Made by a program: the position numbers and the translations under genes. DNA of 64,000 nt, from positions 4,004,001 through 4,068,000 of the forward strand of contig NZ_OY769915.1 in NCBI RefSeq assembly GCF_963669205.1, in the 5' to 3' direction. Shown here in pieces: positions 8,971 to 17,361 of the stretch. The notes under the pieces are model-generated. The model was not told where the DNA came from. It did not search any database and saw only the letters and a list, made by a program, of their open reading frames with translations. The DNA is from an uncultured Roseibium sp. Its GTDB lineage: Bacteria; Pseudomonadota; Alphaproteobacteria; Rhizobiales; Stappiaceae. Within the stretch, counting starts at the first letter, position 1; every line of letters starts with the position of its first letter.

Positions 8971-9273
8971 AACGTTCTCCAACGCGTTATTTTCCGCTTC
9001 AATGCTTGAGGCCCGGCCAGCCGAATTGTCCGTTGACCGCGGCACCAGCCGCGGCGGGACACCTCCATCCCGGCGCCAGGCGCATTGAATGCGTCTCTTC
9101 TTGCTTCTCATTGAAATGACGCAACCTTCCGTTCACGTCAACTCACGACGTAACGACACCCCGTCACTTTTTTTGTGCGTGGAACCGATGCGCTCGCCTC
9201 CTTCGCCAGATGGTTCAAGGAAAGTGCAAGTAAAATCAGAATATTGAACAAAGGAGTCTATGGATCGACACAG
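8971..9273. other. Intergenic region upstream of the acyl-CoA synthetase
   Basis: A 303-base gap between two leftward genes; it should hold the promoter of the acyl-CoA synthetase. A 30-codon frame at 9260 has a good AAAGGAG site but overlaps the ATPase gene in antisense, so I do not call it. Confidence 0.45.
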
Positions 9274-10431
9274 CTATCGTTTCGGCCAGTTCCACCGTGG
9301 AAGTTCCTCCACGTTAGCAACCGTTTCGCCGAGTTCCTTGCGCAATTCATAGCGAAGGCACCCTGGAAGAGCGGCCAGCGTGTCGACCAGATCGCGCGCA
9401 TGGGACACCACAATGACCTGGGTTTTGTCCGCCGCTCTGGTCACCAGCCGTCCCAGCGGTTCCAGCAGGTCTGGATGCAGGCTGGTCTCCGGTTCGTTCA
9501 AGACAATCAGCGGTGCCGGACGGGGAGAAAGCAGCGCCGCCGTCAGCAACAGATACCGAAGCGTACCGTCGGACAATTCGCTGGCTCTGAGCGGCCGCAG
9601 CAGGCCCTTTTGCTGCATGAACAGTTCGAAATAGCCCTCGTTGACGCTGACATTGATCGACGCACCGGGAAACGCGTCATCGATGGCTTCGGCAAGCGCA
9701 ACCTCGTCGCCGATTTCGACGATGGTTTGCAGGGCGGCCGCCAGATCACCGCCATCGGGACTGAGCACGGGCGTGCGCGTGCCGATGCGCGGAAAGCGCG
9801 CCGGCGCATCCCTGTCCGTACGCAGATGATCGTAGAACCGCCAGGCGCGCATGCGCTCGCGCATGACTAACAGCTCCAGCCCGTCCTTCGGATCGGCGGC
9901 ATGGGTCATCATGCTGTCGAAGCGCGCCATGTTCTGGTAGACCGGTATCCTCTGCCCCTGAGCGTTCAGGACACGCACGGTCGGACCGTTCCTGCCCGCA
10001 ATCTCATTGGAGCGCGATAGGGCTTCGCCTGCCCACAGGGCCTCGCTCTTGATCTCCGGATCCATGGAAAACAGCGAGCGTCCGGCATCCGCCGGCAGTC
10101 CGAGATCGATGGCATAGCCGTAATCCTCGTCCGCAAAGCCGAGTTTCAGGCTGATCACGTTCTTGCGCACCGTTCCCTGGACCGGCACTTCCCCCTTTTT
10201 CATGCGTCTCGAGATGGCTTCCGGGCCTGCCCAGAGTGTCGACTGCAGGCCGCCTTCCGCCGCGATCGAGGCGATCGCCTGGCCCTGCGCCACCTCGGCC
10301 AGCAGGCGGATCGACCTGTAGAGGCTCGATTTGCCGCTGCCGTTCGCGCCGGTCACGAGCGTGATCCTGTCGAGCGGCAGAACGATTTCCCGAAGCGAAC
10401 GATAGCCGGAAACAGCCAGCGTGAGGATCAT
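9274..10431 (-). CDS. AAA family ATPase (RecF/SMC-like, AAA_21 type)
   Basis: A 385-residue ABC-type AAA ATPase. Walker A is GANGSGKSS at residues 28-36. Near the C-terminus are the signature-like ELSDGTLRYLLL, a Walker B region PLIVLNEPETSLHPDLLEPL, and a switch histidine region QVIVVSHARDLVDTL. There is no long coiled coil, so it resembles stand-alone OLD/RecF-like ATPases of unknown function. A start at ATG 10431 is supported by GGGAGG eleven bases upstream; an ATG at 10461 is an alternative. It is divergent from a small membrane-protein gene with about 80 bases between. No nuclease partner is adjacent, so I do not infer a defence role. Confidence 0.82.
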   Translation of the reverse strand: MILTLAVSGYRSLREIVLPLDRITLVTGANGSGKSSLYRSIRLLAEVAQGQAIASIAAEGGLQSTLWAGPEAISRRMKKGEVPVQGTVRKNVISLKLGFADEDYGYAIDLGLPADAGRSLFSMDPEIKSEALWAGEALSRSNEIAGRNGPTVRVLNAQGQRIPVYQNMARFDSMMTHAADPKDGLELLVMRERMRAWRFYDHLRTDRDAPARFPRIGTRTPVLSPDGGDLAAALQTIVEIGDEVALAEAIDDAFPGASINVSVNEGYFELFMQQKGLLRPLRASELSDGTLRYLLLTAALLSPRPAPLIVLNEPETSLHPDLLEPLGRLVTRAADKTQVIVVSHARDLVDTLAALPGCLRYELRKELGETVANVEELPRWNWPKR

Positions 10432-10511
10432 GCGAACCGAAACCTCCCTGAGTGGACACATGCCGCAGATGCGCGCATAGTCTGCGGAATTCTCTTCATG
10501 GTGGTGAAGAC

Positions 10512-11057
10512 ATGTTCAACCCGAAAGAAGCGACCGAGGACAGTCTTGCGCTGAATTTCGCGATATTCTGTTTCGTGGGTTTCGCCTGCCTGCTGTCCAT
10601 CTACATCCACTATGACAGCGGTTTGAAATACTGGCTTCTGGAATATTTCGGTGAAGAAGCCCAAGCGGTTATCCTGAACATTCAGGATGCGGATGGGGAC
10701 CGGCTGACACTCAGAGAGGCGCTTCACGAGTCTCCGCGCGACACGTTCAAGAACAGCAGACATTTCGAGACACACGGGACGATGATCGTGGAGATCAATC
10801 CGACGGGCAACAATCCGCTTGCCCTGACCTTCAGGGTGCCCGACACCTGGTCCGCCCGGCTTCATTCCGAGTGGATTCCGGTCACCTATCTTGGTACCAA
10901 CCCGAAAATTGCGCATCCTTCGGATCTCCTGGCTGAGTTCTGGTTCGACGCAAGGGTCCTGGTCTGGTCCGTCGGGATCGCTGCCGTTGTTTCTTTCCTT
11001 GGCTACCGGTCCGCGCAGAAATGGTCGCGTTTCAGAAACCACATGCGGCATTATTGA
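10512..11057 (+). CDS. Hypothetical protein with two membrane segments
   Basis: A 181-residue protein I do not recognise. Hydrophobic helices lie near residues 14-33 (LNFAIFCFVGFACLLSIYI) and 147-165 (VLVWSVGIAAVVSFLG), with a soluble domain of about 110 residues between them, probably periplasmic. The soluble part begins AVILNIQDADGDRLTL and resembles in layout the small DUF3592-like proteins, but I cannot assign it. GGTGAAGAC precedes the chosen ATG. The last 12 codons plus the stop are duplicated exactly at 11713-11752. Confidence 0.7.
   Translation: MFNPKEATEDSLALNFAIFCFVGFACLLSIYIHYDSGLKYWLLEYFGEEAQAVILNIQDADGDRLTLREALHESPRDTFKNSRHFETHGTMIVEINPTGNNPLALTFRVPDTWSARLHSEWIPVTYLGTNPKIAHPSDLLAEFWFDARVLVWSVGIAAVVSFLGYRSAQKWSRFRNHMRHY
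11018..11057. repeat. 40-bp direct repeat, copy 1
   Basis: Forty bases forming the 3' end of the membrane-protein gene, including its TGA, recur without mismatch at 11713-11752. The bases just outside differ on both sides, so the repeat length is exact. This is the arrangement expected for integration into a gene's 3' end that regenerates the gene. Confidence 0.95.
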
Positions 11058-11712
11058 ACCGTTTTCCTGGCTATCCCGTCCGGCATGCGATGTTTTCGGC
11101 CCAACAGAGTAAGGGTGGTCGCGTTTAACTCAACGACCTGGAATACGGTGTCGGAATCATGCACCCGACCCAAGTCTGCATCCTCGGGTAATATACGACA
11201 TCAATAGATGGGACTTTCTTGACTTTTGCGACCTCGCTCGGATGGTAGGTATGGCTCCCACCAAAGTCTGTCAGAATTTTAAGACTACGCCTGCTAAGCC
11301 CTTCAACCTTCCTGTTCCAGACCTTGAATTCCATTTTTGGAAATTCTTCTTTCGTATACCGACATTTGATCTTTATTGGCACAAGTTCGTTCTTGATAAG
11401 CTCACGGATGTATTGAGCGCGATCCGCTGAGCTGATCCAGTCAGACTCTCCGGCAGTAACAATCAGCTCGGAAGTCGAAGTGCCCGTCTGACATGCACTC
11501 AACAATGTGCATAGAAGTACAGCTCGTAGTTTCTTGTTCTGAAACATAGCAAAACCAAAATCCCAGTTGCGTGGTGGACGTCAAAAACGAGCGGGAAGAA
11601 ACTGCAAAGGCGGAAGGGCTCCTACAACCTTAACCAGATAAAAAACGCAGCTCAATCGAATTTGGATGGTTTTCAACGCGATCCCGTTTCATCAAATCCC
11701 GATAGTCGCATC
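11058..11712. mobile_element. Putative small integrated cassette carrying a lipoprotein gene
   Basis: The 655 bases between two exact 40-bp repeats make a 695-bp unit. The segment is visibly richer in A and T than its neighbours and carries one leftward lipoprotein gene and no recombinase. Removing one repeat plus the segment would restore a plain gap between the membrane-protein gene and adenine deaminase. That it is mobile is inference; a duplication followed by divergence is the alternative. Confidence 0.5.
11125..11547 (-). CDS. Putative lipoprotein of unknown function
   Basis: A 140-residue protein with a short basic start, a hydrophobic stretch AVLLCTLLSAC and a lipobox-like Cys at residue 19, so it is probably a secreted lipoprotein. 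The mature part (SELIVTAGESDWISSADRAQ and after) resembles nothing I know. It contains two further cysteines, in IKIKCRYTKEEF and TWVGCMIPTPY, that could form a disulfide. Base composition is lower in GC than in neighbouring genes, consistent with transfer. No strong ribosome site precedes the ATG. It is the only gene in the 40-bp-repeat-flanked segment. Confidence 0.6.
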   Translation of the reverse strand: MFQNKKLRAVLLCTLLSACQTGTSTSELIVTAGESDWISSADRAQYIRELIKNELVPIKIKCRYTKEEFPKMEFKVWNRKVEGLSRRSLKILTDFGGSHTYHPSEVAKVKKVPSIDVVYYPRMQTWVGCMIPTPYSRSLS

Positions 11713-11752
11713 GAAATGGTCGCGTTTCAGAAACCACATGCGGCATTATTGA
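11713..11752. repeat. 40-bp direct repeat, copy 2
   Basis: An exact second copy of 11018-11057, ending with the TGA of the duplicated gene tail and lying 10 bases before the adenine deaminase stop codon. Confidence 0.95.
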
Positions 11753-11762
11753 GGGGCACCTT

Positions 11763-13490
11763 TCAAGTTCGGCTCCCCTGATCGACCAGTTCGAACCGGT
11801 CAACGTCGAAGACCCCGTGATCCGTGATTTTCAGGTGCGGGATGACCGGCAGGGGCAGAAAGGCCACCTGCAGGAACGGTTCTTCCAGCGTGCAGCCGAG
11901 CGATCTGGCCGCCGCTCGCAGCGTCTCCAGGTCCCGCCTGACCGTCTCGAACGGCTCCAGGCTCATCAGACCTGCCACCGGCAGCGCAAGTTCGGCCATC
12001 ACGCTGTCGCTCTTCGCGACCGCAAAACCGCCCTTCATCGCGATCACGCGGTTGACCGCGGTTGCGATGGACGCGTCATCCGCCCCGACGACACAGATGT
12101 TGTGGCTGTCATGGCCGACGGAACTGGCGATCGCGCCGCGTTGCATGCCGAAACCGTGCACGAACCCGAGGCCGATATTGCCGCTATTTCCGTGCCGCTC
12201 GACAACGGCGACCTTCAGAACATCCTGCTCAAGGTCCGGAAGCGTCTTGCCGCCGGTGACGGGAAGCCGCTTTTTGAGGTGTTCGGTAATGATCTTGCCC
12301 GGCAGGACCCCGATCACGGAGGTCTCGTCGTTCCTTGCAGGAATGTCGAAATCGCGTGCGGCAACCGGCTGTGCCTTGACGCTTGCAAGCCCGACCGGTG
12401 CAACGGAACCACGGGCCTCGAACGCGGCGTCGCTCACCATCCGGCCGCCGCAGACAACCCTGTTGACCCGGCAATCCTCGAAATCGTCCAGCAGCACAAT
12501 GTCGGCCCGTCTGCCGGGCGCAAGCAGGCCCCGGTCCTTCAGGCCGAAGGCATTGGCCCCGGACCAACTGGCCGCGCGATAGGCATCCAGCGGGCGGATG
12601 CCCTTGGCGATCAGGCGCCGGACCATGCTGTCCAGATGGCCCTCCTCCGCGATGTCGAGCGGGTTCCGGTCGTCCGTGCAGAGTGCGACAAAAGCAGAGA
12701 CGTCCGGTGTAAGGATGGAAGCCAGCGCGTCGAGGTCCTTGGAAACCGAGCCCTCCCGCATCAGGATGGTCATGCCCTTGGAGAGCTTTTCGAGCGCTTC
12801 TTCCGCGCTCGTTGCTTCGTGATCCGTGCGGATACCGGCTGCAAGGTAGCCGTTGAGGCCGAGCCCGGAAAGCAGCGGTGCATGCCCGTCAATATGTCCA
12901 TCCTGAAAGGCGGCCAGTTTGGCAAGGACGTTCGGGTCGCCTGCCAGCACGCCCGGAAAATTCATGAATTCGGCAAGGCCGATAACGTTCGGATGGTCAC
13001 GAAAAGGCAGGAGGTCCCCGATCTCCAGACACGCGCCGGCCGTCTCGAAGGACGTTGCGGGAACGCAAGACGACAGATTGACCTTCAGATCCAGCAGCGT
13101 TTCAAGCGATGCATCCAGAAAATACCGGATGCCCTCGGTACCGAGAACGTTGGAAATCTCATGCGGATCGCAAATCGCGGTGGTCACACCGTGCGGCAGC
13201 ACGCACCTGTCGAACTCGAACGGCGTGACCAGTGACGACTCAACATGCAGATGGGTGTCGATGAAACCCGGAACCGCGACACGTCCCTCGCCGTCCAGCG
13301 CCTCCCTGCCCTCATAGCTGCCGTAGGTCCCCACGATCCGGTCCCCGACAACGGCAATATCGGTTGCCCTGCACGATCCATCGATCACATTGAAAAGCTT
13401 GACATTCTTGAGGACGAGATCGGCATGCTCTTCACCTGCTCCCGCCGCGATCGCACGTTTGAGAAAACCTTCGTCATGTATGACCGGCAT
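11763..13490 (-). CDS. ade: Adenine deaminase
   Basis: A 575-residue amidohydrolase that converts adenine to hypoxanthine and ammonia in purine salvage. The metal-binding HxH lies in VPGFIDTHLHVESS; CDPHEISNVLG, DGHAPLLSGLGLNGYLAAGI and the TDDRNPLDIAEEGHLD region are typical of the Ade family. The C-terminal Ade domain (NIGLGFVHGFGMQRGAIASS, then GHDSHNICVVG) is complete. Length is normal. The ATG at 13490 fits the family N-terminus. It is transcribed away from the frc operon and is probably monocistronic. Confidence 0.93.
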   Translation of the reverse strand: MPVIHDEGFLKRAIAAGAGEEHADLVLKNVKLFNVIDGSCRATDIAVVGDRIVGTYGSYEGREALDGEGRVAVPGFIDTHLHVESSLVTPFEFDRCVLPHGVTTAICDPHEISNVLGTEGIRYFLDASLETLLDLKVNLSSCVPATSFETAGACLEIGDLLPFRDHPNVIGLAEFMNFPGVLAGDPNVLAKLAAFQDGHIDGHAPLLSGLGLNGYLAAGIRTDHEATSAEEALEKLSKGMTILMREGSVSKDLDALASILTPDVSAFVALCTDDRNPLDIAEEGHLDSMVRRLIAKGIRPLDAYRAASWSGANAFGLKDRGLLAPGRRADIVLLDDFEDCRVNRVVCGGRMVSDAAFEARGSVAPVGLASVKAQPVAARDFDIPARNDETSVIGVLPGKIITEHLKKRLPVTGGKTLPDLEQDVLKVAVVERHGNSGNIGLGFVHGFGMQRGAIASSVGHDSHNICVVGADDASIATAVNRVIAMKGGFAVAKSDSVMAELALPVAGLMSLEPFETVRRDLETLRAAARSLGCTLEEPFLQVAFLPLPVIPHLKITDHGVFDVDRFELVDQGSRT

Positions 13491-13793
13491 TCAGACTCAC
13501 TCCACTTCCAGCATGTCATCCGACAATACGAATCCTGCCGCTTCCGGCAATGGTCATGCACATTATCGAACTCAATGTGTCAAAGAACGGGCCGCTGGTT
13601 TGAGTGAAATCCCTAGAACTTATCCCGCAAAGCTTTATGCCCTAGCGTCAATTTCTCTGATAGACTGTGTCCGGAAAACTCCTTGCCTGTCAGGAATTTG
13701 CTGCGGCACAGCATCGAAACCGTGCAGTGCAAAGCAATTAATGAATTGACAGATCGCTCCGGCCGTCGAATAATTTCATCAAAATTAATTATT
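13491..13793. other. Divergent region between ade and frcR
   Basis: A 303-base gap holding promoters for adenine deaminase (leftward) and the frc operon (rightward). The right end is AT-rich and contains the frcR promoter described separately. I see no structured RNA. Confidence 0.6.
13746..13774 (+). promoter_or_regulatory. Probable sigma-70 promoter of frcR
   Basis: TTGACA (13746-13751), a 17-base spacer, then AATAAT (13769-13774). The ATG follows about 20 bases later, so the leader is very short and has no clear ribosome site. TTCAT (13776-13780) and ATGAA (13794-13798) form a short inverted repeat over the start, a possible autoregulatory site. Confidence 0.6.
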
Positions 13794-15164
13794 ATGAAGC
13801 TGTCTGATGAACAAGGCAGCCCCTTGGGAGGAACAGGGAAGGTGGACGGGTCACGAACGTCAGGTCGAGGGTCGAATTCCGCACAGTTGCGCCGGTACAA
13901 CGAGCGCATCGTGCTGCAGATCCTGCGACGCGCCGGCGAAGCCTCGAAGGCCGAACTCGCCCGCGCCGTTCAACTCACGAACGCGGCAATCGGTGCGATC
14001 ATACAGGATCTGATCGAGGAAGGCCTGATTTTCGAGGCCGGCAAGCGGCACGACGGCAGCCGCGGACAGCCGGCGACCATCCTGAAACTTGCCCCCGACG
14101 GTGCCTATTCCTTCGGCGTTCGTCTGGACCGGACGAACATCGAAACGGTTCTGATGGATTTCTCCGGAAAGATCATCGACCGGCGCATCCACGACATGAT
14201 CCTTCCCGCCCCTGAAAAGACCGTCGAAATTCTTGGCAAGGATCTGAACGACCTGCGCGCCAATCTCAGTGACGAGATGCGGGACCGGATCACCGGCATC
14301 GGTCTGGCGCAACCCTTCAACCTCGGCGCCTGGCTGCATGAACTTGGCCTGCCGGAGGCGGACTTCAAGAAATGGAACGGGTTCGATCTCGCCGCGGCGC
14401 TTGAGGACGCCATGGCCCTGCCCGTTTTCAGTGAAAACGACGGTACGGCGGCTGCGGTTGCAGAACTGTTTTACGGACAGGGCCGTCAGCATGACAATTT
14501 CCTCTATCTGTTCCTGGGTCCTGCGATCGGTGGCGGACTGGTGCTCAAGGGCGACGTGGTCAAGGGCATGTCCGGAAACGCTGCGGATGTCGCGTTCATG
14601 CCTGTTCCGCCCAGCGTTCTACCGACGGCACCGAAACCGAAGCAGGAGTGGGACCTTCTGCTGACGCGTGCGTCGCTTGTTTCCTTCGCGCGGCATCTGT
14701 CGCCGGACGGTTTCGAGCAGCTGGACCGGTCCGACCTTCAGGCAGCCGTTGAAGCGAATGACGCGAAATATGTCGAGTGGCTGGATGATTGCGCCGCCGC
14801 ACTCGGCCTGGCGCTACGCTCCGCCTACGCGCTCCTCGACGTGCCCCTCGTGGTGATCGACAGCGATCTGAGAGGCTCTTTCCCGGAGACCTTCAGGCAG
14901 AAAGTCAAATCCGCCGTGGAAGACGCCGCTCCCGAGGAACGGCACTCACCTGAAATCGAAATCGGCAGTTTCGCTCACGACGCCGGCGCAATCGGCGCGG
15001 CCAGCCTGCCTCAGTTTTTCAATTTCTCGCCCAGAGCAGCGATTCTGACGGGCGGGAAAGACAAGGGTCCCGCCGGAGCAGGCAGTACGGAAGACAAAGC
15101 CAGCTTTCCGGCAAGGGCAGCGAGATTGGGGTCACATCTGGCCGAACCCAACCGCTCAAACTGA
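13794..15164 (+). CDS. frcR: ROK-family transcriptional regulator FrcR
   Basis: A 456-residue regulator. Residues about 30-90 form a winged helix (RRYNERIVLQILRRAGEASK, AELARAVQLTNAAIGAIIQ). The rest is a ROK sugar-kinase-like domain with FSENDGTAAAVAELFYGQG and the glycine-rich LFLGPAIGGGLVLKGDVVKG. The usual zinc-binding CxCGxxGC segment of ROK kinases is absent, as in many ROK repressors. It lies 24 bases before the binding-protein gene, the same order as frcRBCAK of Sinorhizobium meliloti, where FrcR precedes the fructose importer. The likely role is sugar-responsive control of the operon. ATG 13794 is chosen over upstream 13683 because a promoter overlaps the latter stretch. Confidence 0.85.
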   Translation: MKLSDEQGSPLGGTGKVDGSRTSGRGSNSAQLRRYNERIVLQILRRAGEASKAELARAVQLTNAAIGAIIQDLIEEGLIFEAGKRHDGSRGQPATILKLAPDGAYSFGVRLDRTNIETVLMDFSGKIIDRRIHDMILPAPEKTVEILGKDLNDLRANLSDEMRDRITGIGLAQPFNLGAWLHELGLPEADFKKWNGFDLAAALEDAMALPVFSENDGTAAAVAELFYGQGRQHDNFLYLFLGPAIGGGLVLKGDVVKGMSGNAADVAFMPVPPSVLPTAPKPKQEWDLLLTRASLVSFARHLSPDGFEQLDRSDLQAAVEANDAKYVEWLDDCAAALGLALRSAYALLDVPLVVIDSDLRGSFPETFRQKVKSAVEDAAPEERHSPEIEIGSFAHDAGAIGAASLPQFFNFSPRAAILTGGKDKGPAGAGSTEDKASFPARAARLGSHLAEPNRSN

Positions 15165-15188
15165 AATAGGCCAGGGAGGAAAAAACAA

Positions 15189-16205
15189 ATGATCCGCAAA
15201 TTACTTGCGACTGGTTCAGTCCTTGCCGCCATGGCGGCGGCACCGGCAGCTGCGGCAGATATTTCAGCCTGCCTGATCACCAAAACCGATACCAACCCGT
15301 TCTTCGTGAAGATGAAGGAAGGTGCGACCGCCAAGGCTGAAGAGCTTGGCATCGAACTGAAGTCCTTTGCAGGCAAGGTCGACGGTGACCACGAAACCCA
15401 GGTCGCCGCCATCGAAACCTGCATTGCCGACGGCGCGAAGGGCATCCTGCTGACCGCGTCCGACACGTCCTCGATCGTGCCCGCCGTGCAGCAGGCCCGT
15501 GACAACGGCCTGCTCGTGATCGCGCTCGATACACCGCTCAGCCCGATCGATGCCGCGGACGCAACCTTTGCGACCGACAACTTCCTGGCTGGTGAGCTGA
15601 TCGGCAAATGGGCTGCCGGCGCACTCGGTGACAAGGCAGCCGATGCCAAGATCGGCATGCTTGATCTTGCCATCAGCCAGCCGACCGTCGGTGTTCTGCG
15701 CGACCAGGGCTTCCTGCAGGGCTTCGGCATCGACCTCGGCGACCCGAACAAGTGGGGTGATGAGACCGATTCGCGCATCGTCGGCAACGACGTGACCCAG
15801 GGCAACGAGGAAGGTGGCCGCCGCGCCATGGAGAACCTTCTTGCGAAAGACCCGATGATCAACGTCGTCTACACCATCAACGAGCCTGCCGCCGCCGGTG
15901 CCTATGAGGCGTTGAAGTCAATCGGCCGTGAAAACGACGTTCTCATCGTCTCCGTCGATGGCGGTTGCCCGGGTGTTCAGAACGTCAAGGACGGCGTGAT
16001 CGGCGCAACATCGCAGCAGTACCCGCTCCTGATGGCCTCGCTGGGGATCGAAGCCATCAAGACCTGGGCCGACAGCGGCAATAAGCCGGAGCCGACACCT
16101 GGCAAGGATTTCTTTGACACGGGCGTCGCCCTTGTCACGGACAAGCCGGTGGACGGCGTCGATTCCATCGACACCGCCAAGGGCACCGACCTCTGCTGGG
16201 GCTGA
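15189..16205 (+). CDS. frcB: Fructose ABC transporter, periplasmic binding protein FrcB
   Basis: A 338-residue type I periplasmic sugar-binding protein with a clear signal peptide (basic start, then SVLAAMAAAPAAAA). The mature start DISACLITKTDTNPFFVKM is the usual RbsB-like strand with the ligand-contacting F/W position. NEPAAAGAYEALKSIG and VSVDGGCPGVQNVKDG are the typical lobe-II motifs. GGGAGG lies eight bases before the ATG. FrcB of S. meliloti binds fructose and also mannose and ribose; fructose is inferred here from gene order and the kinase downstream. An intrinsic-terminator-like hairpin follows the gene, which would raise its level over the permease. Confidence 0.88.
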   Translation: MIRKLLATGSVLAAMAAAPAAAADISACLITKTDTNPFFVKMKEGATAKAEELGIELKSFAGKVDGDHETQVAAIETCIADGAKGILLTASDTSSIVPAVQQARDNGLLVIALDTPLSPIDAADATFATDNFLAGELIGKWAAGALGDKAADAKIGMLDLAISQPTVGVLRDQGFLQGFGIDLGDPNKWGDETDSRIVGNDVTQGNEEGGRRAMENLLAKDPMINVVYTINEPAAAGAYEALKSIGRENDVLIVSVDGGCPGVQNVKDGVIGATSQQYPLLMASLGIEAIKTWADSGNKPEPTPGKDFFDTGVALVTDKPVDGVDSIDTAKGTDLCWG

Positions 16206-16223
16206 TCTCCTGCTAAACGACAG

Positions 16224-16253
16224 AAAGGGGCAAGGCTGTCCTTGCCCCTTTTT
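16224..16253 (+). terminator. Hairpin with T-tract between frcB and frcC
   Basis: A perfect 12-bp stem, AAAGGGGCAAGG (16224-16235) with CCTTGCCCCTTT (16240-16251), loop CTGT, ending in five T. Because frcC, frcA and frcK follow in the same direction, it is best read as a partial terminator or 3'-end stabiliser that favours binding-protein mRNA. Confidence 0.85.
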
Positions 16254-16278
16254 CAAGGGCGCATAGAGGGAAACGGGC

Positions 16279-17361
16279 ATGACCTCAGACAACAAGACCG
16301 CGGGTGGGCAGGCAAACTACGAAGCTGCAGCAGAAGCCAGTCCTCAGGCCGTGGCCTCCTTTGACGATCACCATCAGTCATTCGGGCACAAGATCCAGCA
16401 TACACTGCACCAGACACCATCGCTGGTGCCCCTCATCGTCCTGGTGCTCTCGATTGCCATATTCGGCATTCTGCTGGGATCGAAATTCTTTTCACCATTC
16501 GCACTGACCCTCATTCTGCAACAGGTGCAGATCGTGGGGATCGTCGCCGCCGCGCAGAGCCTCGTGATCCTGACCGCCGGAATTGATCTTTCGGTCGGTG
16601 CGATCATGGTCCTGTCATCGGTCGTGATGGGACAGTTCACCTTCCGGTACGGATTACCGGTCGAGGTGGCGGTTGCCTGCGGTCTCCTCTGCGGAACGAT
16701 CTGCGGCTACATCAACGGCTTTCTCGTCGCCGTGGTAAAACTGCCGCCGTTCATCGTCACGCTCGGCATGTGGCAGATCGTTCTGGCCACCAACTTCCTC
16801 TACTCCGCCAACGAGACCATCCGCTCCCAGGACATTGCCAAGGCGGCGCCGTTCCTGCAGCTGTTCGGCACCAAGGTGAATATCGGCGGCGCCATCTTTA
16901 CCTACGGCGTCATTTTCATGGTTCTGCTGGTGCTGATCCTTGCCTATGCGCTGCGCCAGACCGCCTGGGGACGGCATGTCTATGCGGTCGGCGACGACCC
17001 GGAGGCGGCCCAGCTCTCGGGCGTCCAGGTCAATAAGGTTCTCATTTCCGTCTATATGCTCTCCGGCCTGATCTGCGCCTTTGCCGGCTGGGCGATGATC
17101 GGGCGCATCGGCTCCGTCTCGCCGACATCCGGGCAGCTGGCGAACATCGAATCCATCACTGCGGTCGTGATCGGCGGCATATCCCTGTTCGGTGGCCGCG
17201 GCTCGATCCTGGGCAGTCTGTTCGGCGCCCTTATCGTCGGCGTATTCACGCTCGGCCTGCGCCTCCTCGGAGCAGATGCCCAGTGGACCTATCTTCTCAT
17301 CGGACTGCTCATCATTGCAGCGGTTGCGGTCGACCAGTGGATCAGAAAGGTATCAGTCTGA
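16279..17361 (+). CDS. frcC: Fructose ABC transporter, permease FrcC
   Basis: A 360-residue inner-membrane permease of the RbsC/AraH (BPD_transp_2) family, the same length as S. meliloti FrcC. A polar N-terminal tail of about 45 residues precedes eight to ten helices. Family motifs include ILTAGIDLSVGAIMVLSSVV, PPFIVTLGMWQIV, VYAVGDDPEAAQLSGVQVNK and ITAVVIGGISLFGGRGSILG. GAGGGAAACGGGC precedes the ATG. Its stop TGA overlaps the frcA ATG by one base (TGATG), indicating translational coupling. Confidence 0.9.
   Translation: MTSDNKTAGGQANYEAAAEASPQAVASFDDHHQSFGHKIQHTLHQTPSLVPLIVLVLSIAIFGILLGSKFFSPFALTLILQQVQIVGIVAAAQSLVILTAGIDLSVGAIMVLSSVVMGQFTFRYGLPVEVAVACGLLCGTICGYINGFLVAVVKLPPFIVTLGMWQIVLATNFLYSANETIRSQDIAKAAPFLQLFGTKVNIGGAIFTYGVIFMVLLVLILAYALRQTAWGRHVYAVGDDPEAAQLSGVQVNKVLISVYMLSGLICAFAGWAMIGRIGSVSPTSGQLANIESITAVVIGGISLFGGRGSILGSLFGALIVGVFTLGLRLLGADAQWTYLLIGLLIIAAVAVDQWIRKVSV

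Noticed and set aside
7438..9009. 523-codon rightward frame antisense to the acyl-CoA synthetase
   Set aside because: Shadow frame; composition rich in Arg, Asp and His typical of antisense GC-rich reading.
9260..9352. 30-codon frame with a good AAAGGAG ribosome site
   Set aside because: It overlaps the ATPase gene end in antisense, and the peptide has no feature; chance match is likely.
9274..10431. AAA ATPase as part of a defence system
   Set aside because: No nuclease, reverse transcriptase or other effector lies beside it; the neighbours are ordinary genes.
11817..13235. 472-codon rightward frame antisense to adenine deaminase
   Set aside because: Shadow of a gene with complete Ade motifs.
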